A stretch of DNA of 64,000 nucleotides, from contig CAVTSD010000005.1 of the NCBI GenBank assembly GCA_963737365.1, positions 62,001-126,000 of the forward strand, read 5' to 3'. Below are positions 52,076 to 61,341 of the stretch, piece after piece. The stretch comes from Roseiarcus sp963737365 (GTDB lineage: Bacteria; Pseudomonadota; Alphaproteobacteria; Rhizobiales; Beijerinckiaceae). The position numbers were made by a program, and so were the translations under genes. The notes under the pieces are model-generated. The model did not search any database. It saw nothing but the letters and a program-made list of their open reading frames with translations, and had not been told where the DNA came from. How positions within the stretch are numbered: the first letter of the stretch is position 1; each line of letters begins with the position of its first letter.

Positions 52076-53626
52076 CTACAACGTGTCGATCGTCTTCGCG
52101 ACGCCGTCGAGCGCGTCGCCCAATTCGTCCATGAGCGCGGCCGAGATGAGTCGGGCCATCCATTGCGCCCCGTCCTCGCGGGACACGAGTTTCGGCGCCT
52201 TCGTCATCACGCGGTCGAACTTGCTCAAGCCGCGCGCATGGGTGTCGGAATAGCCCTTGACCAGCCGCCGGGAGCGCAGGACTTCGACGGCAAGATCGTA
52301 ATTTCTCGGCAGGATGTCGGCCGCTTGCGCGAGCCACGCCGCGAGATGCTCGGTCTCCCGTTTGTGGCGCAAGCTCGAGCGCCGCATGGGCCTCAAGGCT
52401 GAGACGCCATAGAGCTGCAGGAAGCCAGAAATCCGCCCGACCGGGAGACGGCGCCCGCGATTGACGATGCGGTCGAGCGCCCTGAACAGCCAGGGACGCG
52501 CTTCGATGAAGGCGCCGAGCGACGCTGGCATCATGCCGCAGATCTCTTCGCCGCGCGGATGGAGATACTCGGTCGCGTAGACAAGCTGATCAGGCGCCGC
52601 GCCCGCTTCTTCCCGCAGGCGCGCGAATCGCGACGGGCGCAATTTGATGTCGGCGACGCGGATCACGTCGTCGTAGGCCATGGCGACGGCGAGACGCTTC
52701 GCCGCTTCCGCGGTAAAGGCGAAATGCTTCGCTTGGCCGCCATTGACCGCATCGAGCGCGGCGAGCTGCTTGAGCCGGTCGATATAGTCGTCGCCATAAG
52801 CCACGTCCTGGAAATCGACGACGCGTTTGAGGCCTGCGAAGGCGAGCGGCCGCGCGCTTTCCGGCAGCTCCGAGCGCAAGCGTGCGACGAGGCGGTTGAG
52901 CTCGGGATGGCCCGCGTCGTCAGGCAAGTCGTCGAGGCGTTTCGCGGGGCCGGTTTTCGGCGCCTCGCGTTTCCCCTCGCGCGCACGATCATAGGCGTCG
53001 GCGAAGGCAGCGAGGCTGGCGTTCGCGCCGCGCGCACCTTTGCGAACGATCGCCTCATAGGCCGACCGCTCGAAGGGCAGCGCGCCGGAACCGGCGAGCG
53101 CGCCGAGCATCGCAGCCGAGATCACCGTGCCGCGTTCGACCGCGAGCTTCTCCATGTCGAACGCGATCGTGCGGCGCGCGGCGAAATCGAGCGCATCGAC
53201 CACGATGAACGGATCGCCCGCGCCGTCGCCCGGCTTCTCCTTCTCGGCCACCGCATAAGCGCGATGGGTCGAGGCGATGAGCGTCGTCTTGTCGGGCGTG
53301 ACCAGTCCGCGCAAGACCGACCGGCCAGCTTCCATGAGCTCCGCCGCCATCACCACATCGACATCGCCCGGCGTCGGCATGAGCGAGAAAACGGGCGCGA
53401 CGCCATTTCGTGGTGGGAGCGTCTCGATGTAGTAGATCGTGGCGCCGGTGCGCTGCGCGACGCCCGGCACCGATGTCGATTGCGCCGCCCATCCCTCATG
53501 CTCGGCGATCTCGACGATCCAGTCCGCGAGCACCCCGCCGCCCTGCCCGCCCATGGCGAGAATGGCGATGGCGAGCGGCTTGTCGAGCGAGACCGGCGTC
53601 GGCCGGATGGGGGCGGCTTCATTCAT
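52076..53626 (-). CDS. iorB: Indolepyruvate oxidoreductase subunit beta (IorB-type)
   Basis: IorB receives acyl-CoA chemistry from IorA in oxidation of indolepyruvate and related aryl-pyruvates by ferredoxin. The 516-residue protein has an N-terminal pyruvate:ferredoxin oxidoreductase gamma domain: IAILAMGGQGGGVLADWIVEIAEHEGWAAQSTS (cited as AMGGQGGGVLADWI), then SVPGVAQRTGATIYYIE. The C-terminal half (about 200-516) is the long extension of the Alphaproteobacterial type. It follows iorA by 14 bases, ATG at 53626. Confidence 0.88.
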   Translation of the reverse strand: MNEAAPIRPTPVSLDKPLAIAILAMGGQGGGVLADWIVEIAEHEGWAAQSTSVPGVAQRTGATIYYIETLPPRNGVAPVFSLMPTPGDVDVVMAAELMEAGRSVLRGLVTPDKTTLIASTHRAYAVAEKEKPGDGAGDPFIVVDALDFAARRTIAFDMEKLAVERGTVISAAMLGALAGSGALPFERSAYEAIVRKGARGANASLAAFADAYDRAREGKREAPKTGPAKRLDDLPDDAGHPELNRLVARLRSELPESARPLAFAGLKRVVDFQDVAYGDDYIDRLKQLAALDAVNGGQAKHFAFTAEAAKRLAVAMAYDDVIRVADIKLRPSRFARLREEAGAAPDQLVYATEYLHPRGEEICGMMPASLGAFIEARPWLFRALDRIVNRGRRLPVGRISGFLQLYGVSALRPMRRSSLRHKRETEHLAAWLAQAADILPRNYDLAVEVLRSRRLVKGYSDTHARGLSKFDRVMTKAPKLVSREDGAQWMARLISAALMDELGDALDGVAKTIDTL

Positions 53627-53640
53627 GGCCGATATCCGGC

Positions 53641-55791
53641 TCAGGAAAAGGCGATCCGGCCGGCTTCGCGGCGACGCAAGAACCAGCCGATGACGCGCTC
53701 GCGTAAAGAAGCGAGACGCCGATCCCAGCGGCTCGGATTGAAGATGACCTCGGTGCGGTAGAAGGACGGACACAGCACAGCGGCCTCGGCGACTTCGCCG
53801 CAATTGCCGCAACCGACGCATCCATTGTCCACCGCGGCGACCGGATCGTCCTTGAGCGGGTCGTCGGTATGTTTCAATGACAACGACGGGCAGCCCGAGA
53901 GGCGGATGCAGGCGTGGTCGCCCGAGCAGATCGCCTCGTCGACGCCGAAGCGCTCTTTCACCACGCGCTCCCCCGCCGCGACGCTCTTCGCAAACAAAGG
54001 CCGGACGCGCCGCTGCTTGTTCAGCATGCACTCCGACGACGCGACGATGATCTTCGGGCCTTCGGTCTTGGTCGTCAGCGCCTCGCGCAGCGTGTCCCGC
54101 ACCTTGGCGACATCGTAAGTGCGATCGATCTGCCTGACCCAGGTCGCGCCCACGCCCCTGACCGCATCGACGATGGAATTGTTGGTTTTTCGACGCGGGT
54201 TGAGCGCCCTTGATGATGGAATATCCTGCCCGCCGGTCGCGGCGGAATAGAAATTGTCGACGATGAGAGTGACGCCGTCCTGCTTATTGAAGACCGCGTT
54301 GCCGATCGAGGACGCGAGGCCGTTATGCCAGAAACCGCCATCGCCCATGACGGAAATGACCCGCTTGTCCGACTTCACATTAAAGGCGGAAGCGGAGGCC
54401 GGCCCGAGGCCGTAGCCCATCGTCGTCGTGCCGAGGTTGAAGGGCGGCAGGATCGAGAACAGATGGCAGCCGATGTCGGCTGAGATGTGATGAGACCCGA
54501 GCTCCTTCTCGACCATTTTCATCGCGGCGAAGATCGGACGCTCCGGGCAGCCGATGCAAAAGCCGGGCGGGCGCGGCGGCACCGTCTTGGCGAGCGCCTT
54601 GACCTTCTCATGCGCGAGAATGGGCGCGGGATCGGGGACCGGCGGCTGGTTGCGCAAAAGCTCTGGCGCTTGCGCGAGAAGAAAAGCGCGCACGCCTTTG
54701 ACAACGACAGGCGCGGTGTATTCGCCGCCCATCGGCAGGACGTCCTTGCCCCCAACCCTGGTTTGGATGTCGCGGCGGCGCAAGAGCGTGTTCAGCGCCT
54801 GCTCGAGATAATCGGGCCCTCCCTCTTCGACCATCAGCACCGCCGACTTGCCGAGGCAGAACTCGGCCATCTCGTCGTCGATGATCGGATAGGCGACATT
54901 GAGGACATAGATCGGAATCGAGGTCTCGCCATAGACGTCGGCGAGGCCCAATTGCTGAAGCGCGCGAAGCACGCCGTTGAAGAGTCCGCCAAGGACAATG
55001 ATTGCGACCGCGCCATCCTTTGGTCCAAAAAATTCGTTGAGCTTGCGGCTCTTGATGAACTCGACCGCCGCCGGCCAGCGCTTCTCGAGCTTTTCCTTCT
55101 CCTGCGCGAACGAAGCAGGCGGCAGGACGATGCGGTTGACGTCGCGCGCCGGATTTTCCAGCGCCTGGCGAAGAGTGAAAGCGGGCTTCCGATTGTCCTT
55201 GGTGACGAATTGCCCGTGCACGTGACAGGTGCGGATGCGCACTTCGAGCATCACCGGCGAGTTCGAGGCTTCGGACAGTTCGAAGCCCTCCTCCACCATG
55301 CGGACGAGCGTCGGCAGATCGGGGCGCGGATCGAGGAGCCAGATCTGCGACTTCATCGCGAAGGCGTGGGTGCGCTCCTGCATGATCGAGGAGCCTTCGC
55401 CGTAATCCTCGCCGATGACGATCAGCGCGCCGCCTGTGACGCCGCTCGACGCGAGGTTCGACAGCGCATCGGACGCGACATTGGTGCCTGCAGTCGATTT
55501 CCAGGTGACCGCGCCGCGCACCGGATACATGACCGAAGCCGAGAGAGTCGCCGCGGCGGCGGCTTCCGAAGCGGACGTCTCGAAATGGACGCCAAGGTCG
55601 CTCATCACGTCCTTGGCGTCGGCGAGCACGTCCATGAGATGCGAGATCGGCGCGCCTTGATAGCCGGCGACATAAGAGACGCCGGATTGGAGCAAGGCCT
55701 TGGTGATCGCGAGAATGCCTTCGCCGCGAAAGATCTCGCCGGCTTGAAGCCGCAAGTCCTGAACTTCGCGCTCGAAGGACCTTTCCGCCAT
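53641..55791 (-). CDS. iorA: Indolepyruvate ferredoxin oxidoreductase subunit alpha
   Basis: The 716-residue thiamine-diphosphate enzyme decarboxylates indolepyruvate to indoleacetyl-CoA and reduces ferredoxin. Order: GYQGAPISHLMDVLADAKDV (about 43), SEAAAAATLSASVMYPVRGAV (cited in part), GEDYGEGSSIMQERT, CIGCPERPIFAAMKMVEKE (about 420), the diphosphate motif SVMGDGGFWHNGLASSIGNA (about 480). Two ferredoxin cysteine clusters close it: CSGDHACIRLSGCPSL and CVGCGNCGEVAEAAVLCPS (about 630-680). The promoter side has three 14-base tandem repeats. Confidence 0.93.
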   Translation of the reverse strand: MAERSFEREVQDLRLQAGEIFRGEGILAITKALLQSGVSYVAGYQGAPISHLMDVLADAKDVMSDLGVHFETSASEAAAAATLSASVMYPVRGAVTWKSTAGTNVASDALSNLASSGVTGGALIVIGEDYGEGSSIMQERTHAFAMKSQIWLLDPRPDLPTLVRMVEEGFELSEASNSPVMLEVRIRTCHVHGQFVTKDNRKPAFTLRQALENPARDVNRIVLPPASFAQEKEKLEKRWPAAVEFIKSRKLNEFFGPKDGAVAIIVLGGLFNGVLRALQQLGLADVYGETSIPIYVLNVAYPIIDDEMAEFCLGKSAVLMVEEGGPDYLEQALNTLLRRRDIQTRVGGKDVLPMGGEYTAPVVVKGVRAFLLAQAPELLRNQPPVPDPAPILAHEKVKALAKTVPPRPPGFCIGCPERPIFAAMKMVEKELGSHHISADIGCHLFSILPPFNLGTTTMGYGLGPASASAFNVKSDKRVISVMGDGGFWHNGLASSIGNAVFNKQDGVTLIVDNFYSAATGGQDIPSSRALNPRRKTNNSIVDAVRGVGATWVRQIDRTYDVAKVRDTLREALTTKTEGPKIIVASSECMLNKQRRVRPLFAKSVAAGERVVKERFGVDEAICSGDHACIRLSGCPSLSLKHTDDPLKDDPVAAVDNGCVGCGNCGEVAEAAVLCPSFYRTEVIFNPSRWDRRLASLRERVIGWFLRRREAGRIAFS

Positions 55792-55806
55792 CGGCTCGCT
55801 CCTTCA

Positions 55807-55848
55807 GGTTTTCATCTGCAAGGATTCATCTGCAGGTATTTATTTGCA
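55807..55848 (-). repeat. Three 14-base tandem repeats ahead of iorA
   Basis: On the minus strand TGCAAATAAATACC, TGCAGATGAATCCT and TGCAGATGAAAACC follow one another without gaps (55848 down to 55807), all of the form TGCARATRAANNCY. They end just before the GAAGGAG ribosome site of iorA. An AT-rich TAAATATGCTCATGC precedes them. The repeats could be operator half-sites on one face of the helix (14-base step is not one turn), or leader control elements. Confidence 0.65.
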
Positions 55849-56091
55849 TGAGCATATTTAGCGGTCGGCAGAGTGTCAACGATGCGACGCCTGCTCACGG
55901 AAAAGGCGGAGGCAAGCCACGAAAAACCGCACGCGCATTAAATTCCGGCTCATACAATTGCGCGCCTCCCGCCTTGCCTCGTCAATTCCACTTTGCTAGC
56001 GTCGCCATTAACGGCCGGCTGAGAAGTGGCACGCAAAATGCGAGGCTATGAACCATCAGTCGGACGGTTTGGATGGATTGGGAGGTCATGC
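55849..56091. other. Divergent promoter region, no gene recognised
   Basis: This stretch between the iorA leader repeats and the solute-binding gene contains no clear gene or RNA. It must hold the promoter for the peptide-type ABC transporter; GGAGGT at 56081-56086 is that gene's ribosome site. Confidence 0.45.
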
Positions 56092-57627
56092 ATGGTGGAC
56101 GTCACTCGGCGCCAAACCTTGGCGCTCGGCGCGGGCGCCTTTCTCGCCGACTTGCTGGCCGCTGGCGCCGTTCGCGCGGCGGGCAAGGACACGCTCACCA
56201 TCGCCTTTAACGTCAACCTGCCCTCGTTCGATCCGACGGATGGAACGTCCGCCGTCAACCCGACCATCCAGGCGATCTACCGCTCCATCTTCGACCAATA
56301 TATCGGGCAGGCGCCCGATCTCACGCTCAAGCCCGGTATCCTGACGGCCTGGGGCTGGAACGACGACAAGTCGAAACTTTGGATGGACGTTCGCCCGGAC
56401 GTCAAATGGCAGGACGGCTCGCCGCTGACGCCCGAGGATGTCGTATGGTCGCTCGAGCGCGCCGGCAAGAAAGACAGCGCCAATCCCATTTCGTTCATCT
56501 GGTCGACCGCGGGCAACTATAAGATCGACGGCAACAAGATCACGGCCGACGCCATCCGCTATGAGCCGACCTTTTTCATGTGGATGGCGTTCCTGACCGG
56601 CTATGTGCTGCCGAAGGCCTATTACGAGAAGGTCGGCGCGGAAGGCTTCGAAAAGAAGCCGATCGGCTCTGGCCCCTACATGGTCGACGAATATCAGGGC
56701 AACGCCTTCCTGAGACTGAAGGCCAATCCCCATTATTGGGGCGAGAAGCCTGCGTTCGAGACCGTGATCTTCAAGTTCGTGCCCGACGCGACCACGCGCG
56801 TGGCCGAGATCAAGTCCGGCTCATCCGACGTCACGCTCGAAGTGCCGTACGAGGAGTTCGACCGGCTGAAGAAGGTCAAAGGCCTATCCGGGGTGGCGAC
56901 GCCAATCTCGGATATCGGCATGATCTTCATCACCAACAAGGAGCCGATGCTGGACAAGAACGTCCGGCTCGCCGCGATCATGGCGATCGACAAGAAGGCG
57001 ATCGTCGAGCGGCTGTTGCACGGCTATGGCGTGCCGATCGAGACGCTCGAAGCGCCCGAATATTCCGCCTTCGACCCCTCGATCAAGACGCCTTACGATC
57101 CGAAGAAGGCGATGGAGCTGCTCGCCGCGTCCGGCTTCTCGCCGGAGAAGCCGGTCAAGTTCACGATCCAGACGACGCGCGGCTTCAAGCCGAAAGATTA
57201 CGAGATGATCCAGGCGATCGTCGGCATGTGGCGCAAGGTCGGGATCGATGCGGATATCGAGGTCTATGAGATCGCTAAGCACTTCGAGCTTAGAACCACG
57301 CACAAGCTCGCGCCCGCGGCGTTCTACAATTGGGGCGACGCGATCGGCGATCCGACGACCTCGACCGGCTTCGCCATGTTTGGCCCCTCGCCGCACTCGG
57401 CCTGGAAGAGCGCCGATCTCGACGCCAAGATCGGCCCACTCTGGGGCGAGAAGGACGAGAAGAAGCGCATCGACGGCTGGAAGGCGGTCGACGCCTATAT
57501 CGCCGAACAGGGCTATGTCATCCCCCTCCTGCAATACGTGCAGCCGATCGTCTACAAGTCGGATCTCAAGGTCATTCCGAACAAGTCCGGCGCTTTGCAG
57601 CCGACGCTGGTGTCGCCCGCGACCTGA
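56092..57627 (+). CDS. Peptide-type (family 5) ABC solute-binding protein, Tat-exported
   Basis: The 511-residue protein starts VDVTRRQTLALGAGAFLADL, a twin-arginine signal (RRQTLAL). The mature part follows the DppA/OppA plan: LTIAFNVNLPSFDPTDGTSA, WMDVRPDVKWQDGSPLTPEDV (cited in part) and FEKKPIGSGPYMVDEYQ. NPHYWGEKPAFETVIFKF and AIDKKAIVERLLHGYG follow. Start 56092 is picked because GGAGGT lies five bases upstream. Permeases and two ATPases follow in order. The cargo is not certain; the beta-keto-acid enzyme downstream points to a small amine or acid rather than peptides. Confidence 0.88.
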   Translation: MVDVTRRQTLALGAGAFLADLLAAGAVRAAGKDTLTIAFNVNLPSFDPTDGTSAVNPTIQAIYRSIFDQYIGQAPDLTLKPGILTAWGWNDDKSKLWMDVRPDVKWQDGSPLTPEDVVWSLERAGKKDSANPISFIWSTAGNYKIDGNKITADAIRYEPTFFMWMAFLTGYVLPKAYYEKVGAEGFEKKPIGSGPYMVDEYQGNAFLRLKANPHYWGEKPAFETVIFKFVPDATTRVAEIKSGSSDVTLEVPYEEFDRLKKVKGLSGVATPISDIGMIFITNKEPMLDKNVRLAAIMAIDKKAIVERLLHGYGVPIETLEAPEYSAFDPSIKTPYDPKKAMELLAASGFSPEKPVKFTIQTTRGFKPKDYEMIQAIVGMWRKVGIDADIEVYEIAKHFELRTTHKLAPAAFYNWGDAIGDPTTSTGFAMFGPSPHSAWKSADLDAKIGPLWGEKDEKKRIDGWKAVDAYIAEQGYVIPLLQYVQPIVYKSDLKVIPNKSGALQPTLVSPAT

Positions 57628-57695
57628 GCTGGAGGGCGATTGCCCTTGGCTCCGTCGCCCTTGGGCCGCGACGGGGTTGAGGCCATGACGAAGCG

Positions 57696-58703
57696 ATGAT
57701 CGCGCTTGCGATCCTGCGGCGTCTCCTGGTGGCGCTCGTGACCCTCGTTGGCGTCGCGATCGTCGTGTTCGTTCTCTTGCGCGTCGTGCCCGGCGATCCC
57801 ATTGCGATGATGATCTCGCCCGGCGCGAGCCAGGCGGACATCGCAGCGTTGAGGGCGCATTACGGGCTCGATGGCAGCCTCTTGTCGCAATTCGCCGTGT
57901 GGGTGCGCTATGCGCTGCGTGGCGATTTCGGAACCTCGATCTCGCTGCACCGCGACGTTCTGGCGCTGCTCGGCGAACGGCTGCCGGCGACGCTCGAACT
58001 CGCGACGGCGGCGCTCGAATTCGCGGTGATCGTCGGCGGCGCGGTCGCGATTCTCGGCGCGATGGCCCGCCGCACTTGGGCCGAGCCGGTCATCGATGCC
58101 GTCAACGGGCTTCTGCTCGCGGTTCCCGATTTCGTATGGGCGCTCGCGCTCGTGCTAGTGTTTGGCGTCTTGTGGCCACTGCTGCCGCTGACCGGCCGCG
58201 TCGATCCGAGCGTCAGCGCCGGCATGACGACGCCGTTTTACTTCGTCGAGAGCCTGGTCAGGCTCCGGTTTGACGTGTTCTTCGACCTTCTGAAGCACCT
58301 GGCGCTACCAACGCTGGCGCTCGGCCTCCCGCTCGCGGCGGTGATCGCGCGGGTGCTCAAAGGCGCGCTCAATGAAGCGATGGCGCAGGACTATGTGCTG
58401 CTCGCGCGCCTCAAGGGCATGTCCGAGTTCCGGCTCGTGATGCAGGAGGCGTTGCGCAACGCGATCGGGCCGACGCTCGCGCTGACCGGCGTCCAGTTCA
58501 CGTTCCTGATCGGCGGCACGGTGATCATCGAGCGCATCTTTGCTTATCCGGGCATCGGCAACATGGCGATGGAAGCGGTGATCAATCGCGATCTGCCGCT
58601 TATCCAGGGACTCGTGCTGGCGTTCGCCGTCATCTTCATCCTGATCAACATCGGGGTCGACCTCCTCGTCGCGCTGTTCAATCCGCGGCTGCGTCATGCC
58701 TGA
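57696..58703 (+). CDS. DppB-type ABC permease
   Basis: The 335-residue permease shows the DppB signature: VVPGDPIAMMISPGASQADI (about 28), RYALRGDFGTSISLHRDV and LARLKGMSEFRLVMQEALRNA (the EAA-like loop, about 235). ERIFAYPGIGNMAMEAVI lies near 275. About six membrane spans. It forms the channel with the DppC-type protein that follows. Confidence 0.92.
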   Translation: MIALAILRRLLVALVTLVGVAIVVFVLLRVVPGDPIAMMISPGASQADIAALRAHYGLDGSLLSQFAVWVRYALRGDFGTSISLHRDVLALLGERLPATLELATAALEFAVIVGGAVAILGAMARRTWAEPVIDAVNGLLLAVPDFVWALALVLVFGVLWPLLPLTGRVDPSVSAGMTTPFYFVESLVRLRFDVFFDLLKHLALPTLALGLPLAAVIARVLKGALNEAMAQDYVLLARLKGMSEFRLVMQEALRNAIGPTLALTGVQFTFLIGGTVIIERIFAYPGIGNMAMEAVINRDLPLIQGLVLAFAVIFILINIGVDLLVALFNPRLRHA

Positions 58704-58729
58704 GCGCGCGACCGAACAAACGCAACGTT

Positions 58730-59630
58730 ATGACTGACGCTGCCGCCTCCCCTGGTCTTACCTCTCCCAGCCCGAGCCTCGCCTCGCGGCGTCTGCGCGC
58801 GCTGCTCGCCGAGCCCAAGGTCATCATCGGTGGCGGCTTTATTCTGGCGCTGATCGTGATCGCGCTGTTTGCGCCGTGGATCGCGCCGAAGAACCCGCTC
58901 GACCAGGACCTGATGCTCGCCTCCCTGCCGCCGGCGGGGCTGGCGAGCGCGGAGCCCGGCTATTATCTCGGCACGGACGACCTTGGCCGGGACGTGCTGT
59001 CGCGCCTCATCTATGGCGCGCGCATCGCGCTGATCGTGGCCTTCGTCGCCGCGAGTTCTCGCAGCGCTTGCGGGCACGGCGCTCGGGCTGCTCGCCGGCT
59101 GGTATCGCGGCTCAGTCGACGGCGTGATCTCCCGGCTCGTCGATATCTGGATGGCCTTCCCGCCGGTCCTGCTCTCGATCCTTCTCGTCGCCGTTCTCGG
59201 CGCCGGCGTCGGATCGGTCATTGCGGCGATCGCCATCATCGACTGGACGCGCTTCTGTCGTGTCGTGCGCGCCGAGACGATGGCGCAAGCTGAAGCCGAC
59301 TATGTCACCGCGGCGCGCGCCATAGGATTCCCGCCGTTCCATATCCTTGTGCGCGAGATTCTGCCAAATGTGATCCCTGCCCTTATAGCGCTGGTGAGTC
59401 TCGAAATGGGCATTGCGGTCATCGTCGAGGCGATCCTGTCGTTTGTCGGTCTGTCGGTGTCGTCGGACACGCCGACCTGGGGCGGCATGATCGCCGAGGG
59501 GCGGCAATTCATTCATCAGACCTGGTGGGTGTTCGCGGCGCCGCTCGCCGCTTTGTTTGCGACCGTGCTTGCTTTCAACCAGCTCGGCGACGGATTGCGG
59601 CGGGCGCTTGATCCGGTGCTCAGGCGATGA
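58730..59630 (+). pseudogene. DppC-type ABC permease, one-base frameshift
   Basis: Reconstructed length is about 299 residues, normal for DppC. First frame: PWIAPKNPLDQDLMLASLPP, LGTDDLGRDVLSRLIYGARI and ALIVAFVAAS. After one surplus base the second frame reads LAALAGTALGLLAGWYRGSV and RLVDIWMAFPPVLLSILLVAV. It goes on to the EAA loop ARAIGFPPFHILVREILPNV. GAGTTC at 59053-59058 reads as GAGTC if one T is dropped, which restores AASLAALAG. The stop overlaps the ATPase start by four bases. Without repair the transporter lacks a subunit. Confidence 0.85.
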
Positions 59631-60493
59631 CCGCGCCGATCCTTTCCATCCGGAACTTGAGCGCGGTCTCCGAACTCGGGAACGCCGAGCCGATCCTGCG
59701 CAAAGTGAGCCTCGATCTCGCAGCCGGCGAGACGCTTGGGCTCGTCGGCGAGAGCGGCGCCGGCAAATCCACCATCGCGAAGGCGTTGCTTGGCGTCCTG
59801 CCGCGCACAGTCAGGATCACGGAGGGGCAAATCCTGTTCGATGGGCGCGACCTCCGAACTATGCCGCGATGCGAAACGCGCGCGATCTTTGGCGACGCCA
59901 TCGCGCTCGTGCCGCAGGATCCGATGACCGCGCTCAACCCCGGCCGCCGCATCGAGGCGCAACTGACCGACGGCCTGCGCCTCCGCCGCGGCATGAACGC
60001 ACGCGAGGCGCACAACCGCGCCCTCGAACTGCTCGCCGAAGTGCATATCAGAGACCCGGAGCGCGTGCTGCGCGCCTATCCGCATGAATTGTCGGGCGGC
60101 ATGCGCCAGCGCGTCCTGATCGCCGCGGCCTTCGCGCTCGAGCCCAAGACCATCGTCGCCGACGAGCCGACAACGGCCCTCGACGTCACGGTGCAAAAAC
60201 AGATTCTGAGGCTCATTCGCATCATGCAGGAGGCGCACGGCACCGCTGTCATCTTTGTCACTCACGATCTCGGTGTCGTCGCGCAGATCTGCGATCGGGT
60301 GACGCTCCTGTTCGCCGGCGCGGTGATCGAGTCCGGCGCGACCGCAGACATTCTCTCGGCGCCTCGCCATGCTTACACGCGCGCCCTGATCGCGGCCGGG
60401 CCACGATATGATCAGCCCGATGCGGGACTCAAGCCCGTGCCCGAGGCCTTGATCTCTGAACTGCGACTCGAGGTAATGGGCGTGAGCCATTAG
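59627..60493 (+). CDS. DppD-type ABC ATPase
   Basis: The 288-residue ATPase has Walker A VGESGAGKSTIAKALL (about 43), ALVPQDPMTALNPGRRIEAQ (about 100), signature LSGGMRQRVLIAAAFALEPK (about 160) and Walker B IVADEPTTALDV. VTHDLGVVAQICDRV completes the switch region. It stops shortly after PRHAYTRALIAAGPRYDQP, so the cysteine-containing oligopeptide C-terminal extension of longer DppD proteins is absent. Coupled to the DppC gene by the ATGA overlap. Confidence 0.92.
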   Translation: MTAPILSIRNLSAVSELGNAEPILRKVSLDLAAGETLGLVGESGAGKSTIAKALLGVLPRTVRITEGQILFDGRDLRTMPRCETRAIFGDAIALVPQDPMTALNPGRRIEAQLTDGLRLRRGMNAREAHNRALELLAEVHIRDPERVLRAYPHELSGGMRQRVLIAAAFALEPKTIVADEPTTALDVTVQKQILRLIRIMQEAHGTAVIFVTHDLGVVAQICDRVTLLFAGAVIESGATADILSAPRHAYTRALIAAGPRYDQPDAGLKPVPEALISELRLEVMGVSH

Positions 60494-60501
60494 GCCCCCG
60501 C

Positions 60502-61341
60502 ATGGCTGACGATCTCTTCGTCGCGAGCGCCATCGAAGTCGCGTATGGCGGAAAACGGCGCCTGAACGGCGAGCGAGTCGGCGGCGTGAAAGTCCTGCAT
60601 GGCGTCGACTTGAGGATCGGCCGGGGCGAGACTGTCGGCATCGTCGGCGAATCGGGGTCCGGCAAGACGACGCTCGGGCGCGCGCTGCTACGCCTGATCG
60701 ACATCGACGCTGGCAGCATCGCCTTCGACGGCCGCGACATTACCCGACTGCCGGAATCGGAAATGCGCCCCTTGAGGCGGCGCATGCAGATGATTTTCCA
60801 GGACCCGATGACATCGCTCAATCCGCGCCATACGGTCAGGCGAATCCTGGTCGAGCCGCTGCTCTTTCATCGCGTCGCGCGCGATCACGCCGACGCCGAG
60901 CGCCGGGCGCGCGAGTTCTTCGATCGCGTCGGCCTGCCGGTCGCCTGTCTCGACCGGACCCCGCACGAGCTCTCCGGCGGGCAGCGCCAGCGCGTGGGCA
61001 TTGCCCGCGCCGCGCTGCTCGAACCAGACTTCGTGCTCGCCGACGAGATCGTCTCGGGCCTCGACGTGTCGACGCAGGCGCAGGCGCTCAATCTTCTCAA
61101 GACGCTGACCCGCGACCTCGGTCTCGCCATGGCCTTCATCAGCCACGACCTCTCGGTCATCCGCGCCGTCTGCGACCGGGTCTACGTGATGCAGGCGGGC
61201 CATGTGGTCGAGGAGGGCGCTTGCGAAGACGTCTTCGCCGCGCCCAAGAGCCGCTACACAAAACTCCTGATCGACGCCATCCCGCTGCCCGAAATCGACC
61301 CCGGCTGGCTCGACCGGGACGTCGCGCCGGAGAACGATTGA
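60502..61341 (+). CDS. DppF-type ABC ATPase
   Basis: The 279-residue ATPase has Walker A VGESGSGKTTLGRALLRLID (about 50), FQDPMTSLNPRHTVRRILVE (about 100), signature LSGGQRQRVGIARAALLEPD (about 155), Walker B FVLADEIVSGLDVSTQAQ and ISHDLSVIRAVCDRV. It is somewhat short, lacking the extended C-terminal tail. It ends the transporter gene set. Confidence 0.92.
   Translation: MADDLFVASAIEVAYGGKRRLNGERVGGVKVLHGVDLRIGRGETVGIVGESGSGKTTLGRALLRLIDIDAGSIAFDGRDITRLPESEMRPLRRRMQMIFQDPMTSLNPRHTVRRILVEPLLFHRVARDHADAERRAREFFDRVGLPVACLDRTPHELSGGQRQRVGIARAALLEPDFVLADEIVSGLDVSTQAQALNLLKTLTRDLGLAMAFISHDLSVIRAVCDRVYVMQAGHVVEEGACEDVFAAPKSRYTKLLIDAIPLPEIDPGWLDRDVAPEND

Noticed and set aside
52559..53761. 400-codon plus-strand frame across iorB
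   Set aside because: Antisense shadow of iorB, low-complexity Arg/Glu composition.
54487..55851. 454-codon plus-strand frame across iorA
   Set aside because: Antisense shadow of iorA, which has all catalytic motifs on the other strand.
57990..58040. CTCGAATTCG in the DppB gene as a further T-insertion site
   Set aside because: Here the frame is intact (AALEFAVIVGG) and continues normally, so this copy is native.
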